Position numbers and translations under genes: made by a program. From NCBI GenBank assembly GCA_937922795.1, contig CALAJK010000092.1, forward strand, positions 1-53,239: 53,239 nt of DNA, in the 5' to 3' direction. This DNA is from an uncultured Anaerolineae bacterium (GTDB lineage Bacteria; Chloroflexota; Anaerolineae; Aggregatilineales; Phototrophicaceae). Of this stretch, positions 9,753 through 18,925 are shown piece by piece. Numbering within the stretch: the stretch's first letter is position 1; every line of letters begins with the position of its first letter. The notes below the pieces were generated by a model, which was given only the letters and a program-made list of their open reading frames with translations, ran no database searches and was not told where the DNA came from.

Positions 9753-12700
9753 ATGGCCATTAAGGTAAACGTGGATTACAGAACGGCGATGATCATGGTT
9801 GTTCAACCGATCGAGACTCTGCTGGTCAGCGCCAGCAGCGACCACTTGTTGGCTTCGTTCAATCCGGAGGCCTACCGGGTGAACGTCGTTGGCGAACCTG
9901 GCAAAGCGATGGAGATGCTGCGCGACGCGCGCTATGACCTGATCCTGCTGGATGACCAGGTGTTCGGCGCCGATATCATCGAAGTGATCCGCGAGATCAA
10001 GCGGCGCGTGCCGCTGGTGCCGGTGCTGGGGCTGTCGCGCAATGCCGACCCCGCCCACCAAACTGACCTGATGGAGGCGGGCATTGATGATCTGCTCATC
10101 GGCGATCTGCCGGGCGACGAGCTGCACCGCCGACTGCGGTTGATCCTGCGGCAGCGGCGGCAGGCGCGGGCGCTGGCTCAGCGCAACCAGAACTTGCAGT
10201 CAGTGACCACGCTCTCGCGCCGCCTGCACAGCGCCACCGACCCCTACACCTTGATCGCCGAGATGATCGATAAAGCGTGCAGCACCTTCAAGCTGTACGG
10301 CGTCGCGCTCGTCCTGGTGGAAGGCGACGCTTTTCACCTGTACGCGGGGCGCGAAGGCTGTACGGCTGACGGCGGGCTGTACGAGAGCATGCCCGTGCTC
10401 AAAGAGTACGATCCGTTCCGCCGGGTCATCCAGAGCGGCATCGTCCAGGTCTTCCAGAATATCGTCGCCGACCCGCACTTCGTGCCGATCCCGGTGTTGC
10501 CCGCGCCGGAGTCCGCCATCATCGTGCCGCTGAACTATCAGGAGAACAAGCTGGGCGCGATGGGCGTGTTCGGCACCGGCCGGATGCCGCTGAGCCATGA
10601 CGATCTGCTGGTGTACGAGCTGTTCGCGTCGCAGTTCGCCATCGCGCTGCACAACGCCCGGCATTACCACAGCCAGCGCATCAGCGCCCAGTCCAGCCAG
10701 CACCTCCTGCGCGCCTGGGGCCGCATCATCAATCTGCGCACGGTCGAGGAGATCGCCCGACATCTGCACGAATTAGTCAAGGAGATCCCGAACGTCCAGC
10801 GGGCGCTGGTGTGGATGTACAACATTGACCCCAGCGCCGAGACGGTCGTCGCCGCTAGCCACGAGGACATCGTGAGCGCTTTCCGCCGGCTGGAGGCCGA
10901 GGGGGTGGTCAGCCTGTTGATCGGCCGGCTCGACGAACAGCAGCTCCAGCCGCTGTCGCTGCTGCCCACCCCCGGCTTGAAAAACCCCCTAGCGCCGCTG
11001 TTCAAAGAGCTGCGCGGCCAGCAGCTTCTGGTCGTGCCGATCACCGACTCGGCGCGGCTGATTGGCGGCGTGATCGCCAGCGTGGTCAGCAATCGCCAGT
11101 ACAGCAGCGACGACGCCAAGCTGCTGATCGCCGGCTTGACGCACGCCGCCGGCCTAGCGTTGGAACGCACCCTGCTCATCGAGATGATGGCGGAGAAGAG
11201 CGGCCGGCTGGAGGCGCTCCTGCGCAGCATTTCCGAAGGCATCTTCTTTGTGGACGAAACCGGCCAGATGGCGTTCTGCAACCCCCAGTTCACTGAACTG
11301 ACCGGCATCAATCCTTCTGAAGTGCTATGGCAGCCATCAGACCAAGTGCTGCGCCGCCTTGCCAAATGCTCGACCGACCCTGACCGGACAGTCGTTCTGC
11401 TGCAAGAGGCGATCGCGCGGGTGCTGGACGTCGCCGCCGCCGTGCACGAAGATTATCCGATCGTCGAGATGACGCTGGCGGACAGCCAGCGGGAGATCCA
11501 CCTGGAGTTCATGCGGATCGCCAGCGCGAACAGCAATCCCGGTTGGGCTGGCATCATCCGCGATCACTCGCGCTTCAAGAGCCTGTTCGGCAGCCAAACG
11601 CAGATGCTGGATGTGATGAGCGAGCGCATTCGCGTGCCATACGCCCAGGTGCGCGGCCTGCTGGCCACGCTCAGCGAGCAGCACAGCCGCTTCACCCACC
11701 GCGAACGCGCCCGCTTCCTGCGTCAACTGGAGGACAATGTCGAGAGCCTGGGCCACCTGTGGGATAACTTCCTGGAGATGTACGAGCTGGAGGTGAACGG
11801 CCTGGCGCTCAGCCGCGAACCGGTCGATCTGTACGAGGTCGTCCAGCGGGTGGTGGACAGCCGGATGTTCGCGGACCACCGCCGCAGCATTCAGATCAAA
11901 GCGCCCGCCCGGCTGCCGCTGGTCGAACTGGATGAGCTGCGCCTGGAGCACGCGCTGCTGAATGTGCTCCACAACGCGGTGCAGTTCTCGCCCAAAGGCG
12001 CGCCAGTCGTCATCACGCTGGAGACGACCGGCGCGAATGTGCGCATCACGGTCGAAGATCAAGGCATTGGCATCCCCAGCGACCAGCTCGAGCGCGTCTT
12101 TGAGCCGTTTTTCCAGGCCAGCAACCACAATCTGGAAGACGGCGGCGCAGGGCTGGGGCTGTACCTGGCGCGGGAGATCATTCGCCGTCACGGCGGCGAC
12201 ATCCACATGGAGAGCGAGGTAGGACGCGGGGCGCGGGTCATCATCACCCTGCCTGTCGCCGCGCGGGAAGAGGCGCGGGTCGCCCGGCCGCCGCTGCCCA
12301 CTGCGCCGCCGCGCGTCGAGGCGTCTGACCGGGCGGAAGCTGTGGAGCGCCCGGCGGGCGGCAAGCGCGTCTCTGACCGCCAGCCGCAGACGGTGATGGT
12401 GGTCGAAGGGCGCTCGACGCTGGTCAAACACTTGGTCGAGCGGCTCAGCAGCGACGGCTACGAAATCATCGCCTACCGTTCCGGCGAAGAGGCGGTGCGC
12501 GACGTGAACACCGTCCGGCTGGATTTGATCCTGCTGGACGTCAACCTGACCGACGCCAACGGCCTGGACATCTGTGAACGCATGTGCAAACGCACCGAAG
12601 TGCCGATCATCATGCTGGCCGATGAGGCTTCAGAGGCGGAGAAGGTGCGGTCGCTGCTGCTGGGCGCGGACGACTACATCACCCGCCCGATCAGCGACGA

Positions 12701-13064
12701 CGAGCTGATGGCGCGGGTCAACGTCATCTTCAAGCGCCGCCGCATCCCTGACCGCACCCGCGAGCCGCTGGATCTCGGCCATCTGTATGTGGACTTCGCC
12801 CGCCGCGAGGTGTACCTGGACAACAAACCGCTGGAGCTGACGCGCATCGAATACGACCTGCTGAACGTGCTGGCGTCTCACCAGGGGCAGGTGCTGACGC
12901 ACAAGCAGCTCTTGGAAAAAGTCTGGGGGCCGGAGTACCAGGCCGAGACGCAGTACCTGTGGGTGAACGTCAGCCGGCTGCGGAAGAAACTGGAGCCCAC
13001 GCCCGATAGCCCGCGCTACATCCACACCCAGCCTGGGGTGGGCTACGTGTTCCGTCTGCCGTGA
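9753..13064 (+). CDS. Hybrid sensor/receiver/OmpR winged-helix fusion with degenerate phosphotransfer residues
   Basis: An 1103-residue cytoplasmic regulator. Order: receiver-like domain (about 14-130), two GAF domains (about 150-480), PAS (about 487-610), dimerisation helices (about 617-690), HATPase_c (about 720-850), Ala/Pro/Arg linker, second receiver (about 878-993) and OmpR-type winged helix (about 1005-1103). The HATPase keeps its N box (LLNVLHNAVQFSP), DQGIGIP and GAGLGLYLA. The H-box reads MSERIRVPYAQVRG, which places Glu624 where the phospho-accepting His belongs. The second receiver keeps Asp929 but has EG in place of the acid pair and Arg (ITRPIS) in place of the conserved Lys. 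The first receiver lacks the acid pair and the Lys. Kinase and DNA-binding output are thus in one chain, possibly run by ATP or ligand binding rather than phosphorylation. The hydrolase gene follows after 3 bases. No good ribosome site marks ATG 9753; 9789 is an alternative. Confidence 0.9.
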   Translation: MAIKVNVDYRTAMIMVVQPIETLLVSASSDHLLASFNPEAYRVNVVGEPGKAMEMLRDARYDLILLDDQVFGADIIEVIREIKRRVPLVPVLGLSRNADPAHQTDLMEAGIDDLLIGDLPGDELHRRLRLILRQRRQARALAQRNQNLQSVTTLSRRLHSATDPYTLIAEMIDKACSTFKLYGVALVLVEGDAFHLYAGREGCTADGGLYESMPVLKEYDPFRRVIQSGIVQVFQNIVADPHFVPIPVLPAPESAIIVPLNYQENKLGAMGVFGTGRMPLSHDDLLVYELFASQFAIALHNARHYHSQRISAQSSQHLLRAWGRIINLRTVEEIARHLHELVKEIPNVQRALVWMYNIDPSAETVVAASHEDIVSAFRRLEAEGVVSLLIGRLDEQQLQPLSLLPTPGLKNPLAPLFKELRGQQLLVVPITDSARLIGGVIASVVSNRQYSSDDAKLLIAGLTHAAGLALERTLLIEMMAEKSGRLEALLRSISEGIFFVDETGQMAFCNPQFTELTGINPSEVLWQPSDQVLRRLAKCSTDPDRTVVLLQEAIARVLDVAAAVHEDYPIVEMTLADSQREIHLEFMRIASANSNPGWAGIIRDHSRFKSLFGSQTQMLDVMSERIRVPYAQVRGLLATLSEQHSRFTHRERARFLRQLEDNVESLGHLWDNFLEMYELEVNGLALSREPVDLYEVVQRVVDSRMFADHRRSIQIKAPARLPLVELDELRLEHALLNVLHNAVQFSPKGAPVVITLETTGANVRITVEDQGIGIPSDQLERVFEPFFQASNHNLEDGGAGLGLYLAREIIRRHGGDIHMESEVGRGARVIITLPVAAREEARVARPPLPTAPPRVEASDRAEAVERPAGGKRVSDRQPQTVMVVEGRSTLVKHLVERLSSDGYEIIAYRSGEEAVRDVNTVRLDLILLDVNLTDANGLDICERMCKRTEVPIIMLADEASEAEKVRSLLLGADDYITRPISDDELMARVNVIFKRRRIPDRTREPLDLGHLYVDFARREVYLDNKPLELTRIEYDLLNVLASHQGQVLTHKQLLEKVWGPEYQAETQYLWVNVSRLRKKLEPTPDSPRYIHTQPGVGYVFRLP

Positions 13065-13067
13065 GCT

Positions 13068-13967
13068 ATGGCCGCGCAGCATGTATCCCGACGTATCATC
13101 CGTATGCTGCGGCTGCTGGCAATCTTGGCGGCGCTGCTGGCGCTGGCCATCCCGTTCGCGCTGGGCTACAGCATGATAGTCGCGTTCACCACCGGTGGCT
13201 GCGGCGGCGGCGATGACCCGCGCCATTACGGTCTGCCATTTGAGGAGGTGACGTTTCCGGCGGCGGAACTGCAAACGACCATCGCCGGCTACTTCATCCC
13301 CGGTGCGAACGGCGCCACGCTGATCGTTCCGCCCACCGGCGCCAGCGACCGGGGCAATTGGCTGCACGAGATCGCCGTGCTGCACCGCCACGGCTACAGC
13401 GCCCTGTCTTACGAGTCGCGCAACTGCCTGGGGCGCACGCATTCGCTGGGATACGCCGAGGTGGCGGAAGTGGCCGACGCGCTGGCCTACCTGCGCACCC
13501 GCCCGGATGTAGACATGGCGCGGGTGGGCATTCATGGGTTCTCCACGGCCGGGGCGACGGCCATCCTGGCGGCGGCGCGCTTCCCGGAGCTGCGGGCGGT
13601 AGTGGCCGAGGGCGGCTACCATGACTTCGCGGCTCAACTGCGGGCCAGCCTGGGCGGGGCGTGGTACAGCCTGCCGTATGAATGGGGCGCGCGGCTGGCC
13701 TACCGCTTGGTCACCGGCCACGATATGCGCGTGCTCAGCCCGGTATCGGTCATCCAGCAGATCGCGCCGCGCCCGATCCTGCTCATCTACGGCACAGACG
13801 AGCCGAGCCTGGACGGCGGGCGCACCCAACAGGCCGCCGCCGGCGCTCACGCCAGCCTGTGGGAAGTGCCCGGCGCGGGACACGGCGGCTACTGGTATGC
13901 GGCGCCGGAGGAGTTCGAGCGGCGGGTGATCGCCTTCTACGACGTCGCCTTCGGCATTTCGCGCTGA
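13068..13967 (+). CDS. Membrane-anchored alpha/beta hydrolase
   Basis: 299 residues with one N-terminal hydrophobic segment (about 14-38), then an alpha/beta hydrolase fold. Candidate catalytic residues are the Ser of GIHGFSTAGA, Asp in GTDEPS and His in GAGHGGY. The layout resembles prolyl-oligopeptidase/dienelactone-type hydrolases on the outer face of the membrane. A CGGG-type segment follows the hydrophobic stretch, but it is not a clear lipobox. The gene starts 3 bases after the hybrid regulator stop, so the two are probably cotranscribed and translationally linked. Substrate unknown. Confidence 0.82.
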   Translation: MAAQHVSRRIIRMLRLLAILAALLALAIPFALGYSMIVAFTTGGCGGGDDPRHYGLPFEEVTFPAAELQTTIAGYFIPGANGATLIVPPTGASDRGNWLHEIAVLHRHGYSALSYESRNCLGRTHSLGYAEVAEVADALAYLRTRPDVDMARVGIHGFSTAGATAILAAARFPELRAVVAEGGYHDFAAQLRASLGGAWYSLPYEWGARLAYRLVTGHDMRVLSPVSVIQQIAPRPILLIYGTDEPSLDGGRTQQAAAGAHASLWEVPGAGHGGYWYAAPEEFERRVIAFYDVAFGISR

Positions 13968-14003
13968 CCGCCGGCGCTTCCCCAACTCCCTGCATGAGCG
14001 TTT

Positions 14004-14032
14004 TTGGAAGCGGTTTGCCGGCGTGGTAAGCT
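14004..14032 (+). promoter_or_regulatory. Promoter of the ABC-2 operon
   Basis: TTGGAA (14004-14009) and TAAGCT (14027-14032) are separated by 17 bases, about 30 bases ahead of the first gene. The -10 sequence is the same as that of the metH promoter. Confidence 0.5.
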
Positions 14033-14064
14033 AGGGAGGTGGAGAACAGCATCAGTTGAGGATT

Positions 14065-16554
14065 ATGCGGAGTCTTTACCATCTGCGGCGGGCGATCATC
14101 GGGAGCCTGGTGATCGGCTGCTGCTTGACAGCCCTGGCCGCACCTGCGCGCGCCCAGACGCTCACGCTGGCGGCGCAAGCCGGGTTCGATGGCCAATTCC
14201 GTGAAAATCAGTGGCTGCCGGTGTATGTGCAGGCAGCCAACGACGGCCCGTCGATGGCCGGGCGGCTGGTCGTGCGCCCAGAGACCAGCGGCGCCGGCCT
14301 AACTAACGCCTACAGCCTGCCGATTGACCTGCCAGCGGGCGCGCGCCGCGCCGCCTTTCTTTACGTGACCGCCCGCAGTTTCACCAGTCAGCTTCGCGTT
14401 GAGCTGATCAACGATGACGGCGTGGTGCTGGCGTCGGCTCCGGCGGATGTGCGCGCTGTTCAGCCGCCGGATCGGCTGGTCGTGGTCGTCACCAGCTCGG
14501 CTGCCGGCACAGCCGATCTGACCGGCGTGCATGGGGTGAATGCCCGCGCCTACCAGGCCAACTGGACGGTGGAACGGCTGCCCGACCGGGCCGCGGCGCT
14601 GGAGGCGGTCAATCTGCTGCTGTTCAGCGATGTGGACACCGGCAGCCTGAGCGCCGGCCAGCGTCAGGCGGTGGCGGATTGGACGGCGGCGGGCGGCCAT
14701 CTGATCGTGGCCGGCGGCGCGAACTGGCAGGCGACCGCCTCAGGCCTCACAGATTGGCTGCCGCTCGTGCCGGAACGGAGCGTCGCAGTGGACGACTTGA
14801 ACGCGCTGGCGGCGTGGACGCGCGCCGCCGGCGACCTGACCGCGCCGACGATCATCGCCGCCGGCACAGTCCGCCCCGACGCCCAGACGCTGGTGACGAC
14901 CGCCGATGGCACGCCGCTGGTCGTCCGCCGCGCCCTGGGCGCCGGCACGGTGGATTACCTGGCTTTTGACCCTACCGCCCGGCCGGTGCGCGGCTGGGGC
15001 GGCCTGACCGCCTTTTGGACGGCGCTGGCGAGCAGCGCCGGCCCACAGCCCGGCTGGTACTATGGGTTCCAGAACTGGGAACAGGCGGCGAATGCCATCA
15101 ACATCTTCCCCGGCATCAATCTGCTGCCAGACATCCTGCCGCTGTGCGGTTTCCTGGCGCTGTACATCGCGCTGATCGGCCCGGTCAACTATCTCGTCCT
15201 CAGCCGGCTGAACCGACGTGAGCTGGCCTGGCTGACCATCCCCTTCTTCATCATCCTGTTCAGCGTCCTCGCCTGGGTGGTCGGCTCCAACCTGCGCGGC
15301 AATGCGGTCACCATCAGCCGGCTGGCGGTAGTGCAGTCCTGGCCTCAGGCCGAGCGCGCCTACGCCCAGCAGCTTCTCGGCCTGCTGTCGCCTCGCCGCG
15401 ACCAGTACACGCTGGCGATGACGAACGACTCGTTCTTGCGCCCCATCTCGCAGCTCAGCAGCAGCCCGCTGCTGGGGAGCGCGCCGTCGCCGGTGAACAT
15501 CGCCCAAGCAGCGACCTTCAGCGCGCGCGAGTTCCCGGTGGATGCCAGCTTCGTAGCCGGTTTCCACGCCGCGACGTTCATCGCCAAACCAGCGGTCAGC
15601 GGCCAGGCGCGGCTGGTGTATGATGGAATAGACGGTCAGCAGGTGCTGCGCGGCTCAGTGCGCAACGACAGCGATCTGATGCTGACAGCGCCGGTCATCT
15701 TGGCGCGCGGGACGAGCTTCCGCCTGGCGAGCGATCTGGCTCCGGGCGATGTGGCCACGTTCGACCTGACGCTGCCCGGCGAAGGGCTGCCGCCGCCAGC
15801 GCCGATGGCCTATGCGCCGGAGATGCTGATTCGCAGCGTCCTGCGCGGTTTCGGCTTTCAAAGCGCGCCGCCCGCGACGCTGCGCGACATCCTGGACGTC
15901 GCGCTGAGCGACCGGGCGCTGCTGCGCTTCACCGGCGGCACCGCTGCTGATCAGGAAGCCTACCGCCGCCGCCTGTTCCTGGCGTCGTTCATCAATGACC
16001 CGTTCAACCAGACGACCGGCCGCGGCGACCGCGCGTTCCTGGCCGCTTGGAGCGACGGCGCGCCGCTGGACTTCGAACTGGATGGCGGGGCATGGAGCAC
16101 ACTGGATACGACCTTGATGCTGGTCGAACTGGCCGTTGAGACGCCGACCCCGGCGGGCGAGGTTTGGGTCACCGGCGACCGCTTCACCTGGACGGTCGAG
16201 ACGCTGACCGGGCTATCGGATTACGCGCCGTTCGGGCTGGCGCTGCAGCCGGGCGATGAGGTGGTCTTCCGCTTCACGCCCTTTCCGACGGCGGTGCTGC
16301 AGCAGGTGACGGAACTGGCGATCCGAGTGGATCGCGGCGCCACCACCAGCCGCACCGTCCCGCTGCAGCTCTGGGATTGGGAACGCCAGGCGTGGGATGA
16401 GGTGACTGTGCCGAGCGGTGGGCGCTACAGCCTGCGCAGCCCCCAGCGCTACCTGGGGCCGCAAAACAGCGTGCAGGTGCGGGTGGTGGCCGAAGCGTTC
16501 AGCGCGTTCCCCCGCATCGCTGACTTGACGATTGAACAGCGCGGACGGTTTTGA
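14065..16554 (+). CDS. Exported GldG-like membrane protein of an ABC-2 transporter operon
   Basis: 829 residues. A signal peptide or anchor (about 8-31, ending APARAQ) is followed by a beta-sandwich-like region, then a class-I glutamine-amidotransferase-like fold (about 150-300; LSAGQRQAVADWTAAGGHLI is the recognisable part), two close membrane segments (about 355-405) and a large soluble C-terminal part. No catalytic Cys of true amidotransferases was seen. Auxiliary proteins of ABC-2 systems such as GldG share the amidotransferase-like fold plus membrane segments, and the next two genes encode the ATPase and permease, so this is probably their extracytoplasmic partner. ATG 14065 was chosen over an upstream TTG at 14056; the ribosome site (GAGG, 3 bases away) is poor for either. 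Confidence 0.72.
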   Translation: MRSLYHLRRAIIGSLVIGCCLTALAAPARAQTLTLAAQAGFDGQFRENQWLPVYVQAANDGPSMAGRLVVRPETSGAGLTNAYSLPIDLPAGARRAAFLYVTARSFTSQLRVELINDDGVVLASAPADVRAVQPPDRLVVVVTSSAAGTADLTGVHGVNARAYQANWTVERLPDRAAALEAVNLLLFSDVDTGSLSAGQRQAVADWTAAGGHLIVAGGANWQATASGLTDWLPLVPERSVAVDDLNALAAWTRAAGDLTAPTIIAAGTVRPDAQTLVTTADGTPLVVRRALGAGTVDYLAFDPTARPVRGWGGLTAFWTALASSAGPQPGWYYGFQNWEQAANAINIFPGINLLPDILPLCGFLALYIALIGPVNYLVLSRLNRRELAWLTIPFFIILFSVLAWVVGSNLRGNAVTISRLAVVQSWPQAERAYAQQLLGLLSPRRDQYTLAMTNDSFLRPISQLSSSPLLGSAPSPVNIAQAATFSAREFPVDASFVAGFHAATFIAKPAVSGQARLVYDGIDGQQVLRGSVRNDSDLMLTAPVILARGTSFRLASDLAPGDVATFDLTLPGEGLPPPAPMAYAPEMLIRSVLRGFGFQSAPPATLRDILDVALSDRALLRFTGGTAADQEAYRRRLFLASFINDPFNQTTGRGDRAFLAAWSDGAPLDFELDGGAWSTLDTTLMLVELAVETPTPAGEVWVTGDRFTWTVETLTGLSDYAPFGLALQPGDEVVFRFTPFPTAVLQQVTELAIRVDRGATTSRTVPLQLWDWERQAWDEVTVPSGGRYSLRSPQRYLGPQNSVQVRVVAEAFSAFPRIADLTIEQRGRF

Positions 16555-16608
16555 GGGCGCACGCGCCCCAAGCCCCCGGCGCAGCAAACCGGGCGAGGAG
16601 TACGGATT

Positions 16609-17568
16609 GTGGCGGATCTAATCATCGAGACGAGAGAGTTGCACAAACGTTTCGGCAAGTTTGAGGCGGTCAGCGGTCTGTCCCTGGCCGTCCCGGCCGG
16701 TTCGATTTACGGGTTCGTCGGGCCGAACGGCGCCGGCAAAACGACCACCATGCGGATGCTGACGACGCTCACCCGGCCGACCTCGGGCGAGGCGTGGGTG
16801 GCCGGGCACTCGGTCACGCGGGAGCCGCGCGCCGTCCGCCGGGCCATCGGCTACATGCCGGACGAGTTCGGCGTCTACGATGATATGCGCGTGTGGGAAT
16901 ACCTGGACTTTTTCGCCGCCTGCTACGACATCCCGGAGACCAACCGCAAGCGGTTGATTGACGACCTGCTGGAGCTGGTAGACCTGACCCACCGCCGCGA
17001 CGACATGGTGGACAAGCTCAGCCGGGGTATGAAGCAGCGGCTGTCGCTGGCGCGCACGCTGGCCCACGATCCGGCGGTGCTGATCCTAGATGAGCCGGCC
17101 TCCGGCCTCGATCCCCGCGCCCGCGTGGAAATCCGCGAGCTGCTGGTCGAACTCGCCCGCATGGGCAAGACGATCTTCTTCTCATCGCACATCCTGGCCG
17201 ACGTCAGCGAGATCTGCACCCACATCGGCATCATCGAGGCCGGCAAGATGGTCGCCCAGGGCAGCATGGAGGAGATGCGATCGCAGTTGATGCCGCACCG
17301 CGAAATCCTGGTGACGGTGCGCGACGATGAGACCGCGGTGCGGGTGCAGGCGCTGGTGGCCGGGATGCCCGGCGTCGTCCAGATCGCCCGGCTGGAGCCG
17401 AAGGCCGGCCGCTCCCGCGTGCGGATTGACTATACGGGCGACGACGACGGCGTGGCGGCCATCAACCAGAAGCTGGCCTCCGAACAGATTGCGGTGTTGG
17501 GCTTCACCGAAGAGACCAAAGACCTGGAGGCCATGTTCATGCGAGCGACGAAGGGGATTGTGACGTGA
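16609..17568 (+). CDS. ABC transporter ATP-binding protein (ABC-2 type)
   Basis: A 319-residue cytoplasmic ATPase that would power the neighbouring permease. It shows Walker A GPNGAGKT, signature LSRGMKQRLSLA, Walker B VLILDEPASGLDP and the switch histidine in SSHI. The C-terminal 90 residues form the small regulatory domain common in ABC-2/CcmA-type ATPases. The start is GTG at 16609, with GAGGAG 9 bases ahead. It lies 54 bases after the exported protein gene and 10 bases before the permease gene, in one operon. Confidence 0.95.
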   Translation: MADLIIETRELHKRFGKFEAVSGLSLAVPAGSIYGFVGPNGAGKTTTMRMLTTLTRPTSGEAWVAGHSVTREPRAVRRAIGYMPDEFGVYDDMRVWEYLDFFAACYDIPETNRKRLIDDLLELVDLTHRRDDMVDKLSRGMKQRLSLARTLAHDPAVLILDEPASGLDPRARVEIRELLVELARMGKTIFFSSHILADVSEICTHIGIIEAGKMVAQGSMEEMRSQLMPHREILVTVRDDETAVRVQALVAGMPGVVQIARLEPKAGRSRVRIDYTGDDDGVAAINQKLASEQIAVLGFTEETKDLEAMFMRATKGIVT

Positions 17569-17578
17569 GTCTGCGCCG

Positions 17579-18922
17579 ATGACTGCGCCCGAACTGACGC
17601 GAACCGAAGCCGACCTGGCCGCCGGTGAGCCGATCAGCCCCCGCGAGGCGCGGCTGGCGCGGGCAGCGGCCGTCCTGCGCTGGGGCGCGGTCGCCAACGC
17701 GGCGCTGGCTGGGCTGGCGCTGCTGCTGGCGCTGGCGGCCGCGCTCAAGCTGATCCCGGATCTGTTCCCGGCGCTGCGGGCGGCGCTGCTGGCCGGCGTC
17801 CCGACGGCGGATGATGCGGCAGCGGCGGCCGGCGTGCTGCTCATCCAGATCAACGTCAGCCTGCTGCTGGTGTTGATGGTGGGCGTGCAGGCGCGCGAGC
17901 TGTGGGCGCTGGGCGGCGTCTGGGCGCTGGCGCTGGCCAATGGGCTGGCGCTGGCGCTGCTGGGCTTCACGCCGGCGCTGGCGGCCATCATCCCGGCAGT
18001 CTGGACGGGGATAACTGTGAGCGGCGATGTGCGCGCCTTCCGCGCTAACCCGGTCATGCTCAAAGAGCTGCGCGGGCGGATGCGCGGTGTACGGGCGTTC
18101 TTCGTCCTCAGCGTATATCTGGGGCTGATGAGCGGTTTCATGGCGCTGCTGTATCTGACATATACACCGACCACGCTGACGACCGGCTCGGCAGCCGCTG
18201 GCGAAGTCGGCCGGGTGCTGTTCATGGGGGTGGTGGGCGCCGAACTGCTGCTCATCGTCTTCATCGCGCCCGCTTTCACCGCCGGCGCGATCACCAGCGA
18301 GCGCGAACACCTGACGTACGATCTGCTGCGCACGACGCTGCTGTCGACGCCGTCGTTTGTCATCGGCAAGCTGGAGTCGGCGCTCAGCTACATCCTGCTG
18401 CTGCTGCTGGCGGCCATCCCGCTGCAGAGCATCGCTTTCTTGTTCGGCGGCGTCAGCGAATACGAATTGGTGTTGGCCTTCGTCATCCTGGCGGTGACGG
18501 CGATCGCGCTGGGCACGGTTGGCCTGTACTTCTCGGCGGCCACGCCGCGCACGCTGACGGCCAGCGTGCGCTCATATTCGGCGGTGCTGGTGGGCGCGTT
18601 CATCGCGCCGCTGACGCTCACACTAGCGCTGAACGCCGTCCGTTCGGCCGTCGGCCGGACGTCGCCGGTCATCGAAGCGGCGCTGGTCTACGCTGGCGAC
18701 CTGCTGACCAGCCTGAACCCGGTCACGGCGGCGCTGTCCACCCAGCAGTTGTTGATCGAACGGCAGGCAATCGGCTTTTGGACGTATACGCTGGCCAGCG
18801 ACGGCAGCGCCATCCCGCGCGCGTCGCCCTGGATCGCGTTCGCCGTCATCTATCTGGTCATGTCCACAGTTCTAGTGGTGCTGGCGGTGCGCCGCATGCG
18901 CCAGTTAGAGATCGAGGCGTAA
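17579..18922 (+). CDS. ABC-2 type permease
   Basis: A 447-residue integral membrane protein with about ten hydrophobic stretches in two groups, separated by a cytoplasmic stretch with RANPVMLKELRGRMRG. That RNPxxxKELR-like signature occurs in ABC-2 permeases that pair with GldA-like ATPases. GAITSEREHLTYDLLRTT further in is also typical of the family. It is the membrane partner of the preceding ATPase. The exported substrate is unknown. The next gene begins 4 bases after the stop. Confidence 0.88.
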   Translation: MTAPELTRTEADLAAGEPISPREARLARAAAVLRWGAVANAALAGLALLLALAAALKLIPDLFPALRAALLAGVPTADDAAAAAGVLLIQINVSLLLVLMVGVQARELWALGGVWALALANGLALALLGFTPALAAIIPAVWTGITVSGDVRAFRANPVMLKELRGRMRGVRAFFVLSVYLGLMSGFMALLYLTYTPTTLTTGSAAAGEVGRVLFMGVVGAELLLIVFIAPAFTAGAITSEREHLTYDLLRTTLLSTPSFVIGKLESALSYILLLLLAAIPLQSIAFLFGGVSEYELVLAFVILAVTAIALGTVGLYFSAATPRTLTASVRSYSAVLVGAFIAPLTLTLALNAVRSAVGRTSPVIEAALVYAGDLLTSLNPVTAALSTQQLLIERQAIGFWTYTLASDGSAIPRASPWIAFAVIYLVMSTVLVVLAVRRMRQLEIEA

Positions 18923-18925
18923 TCG

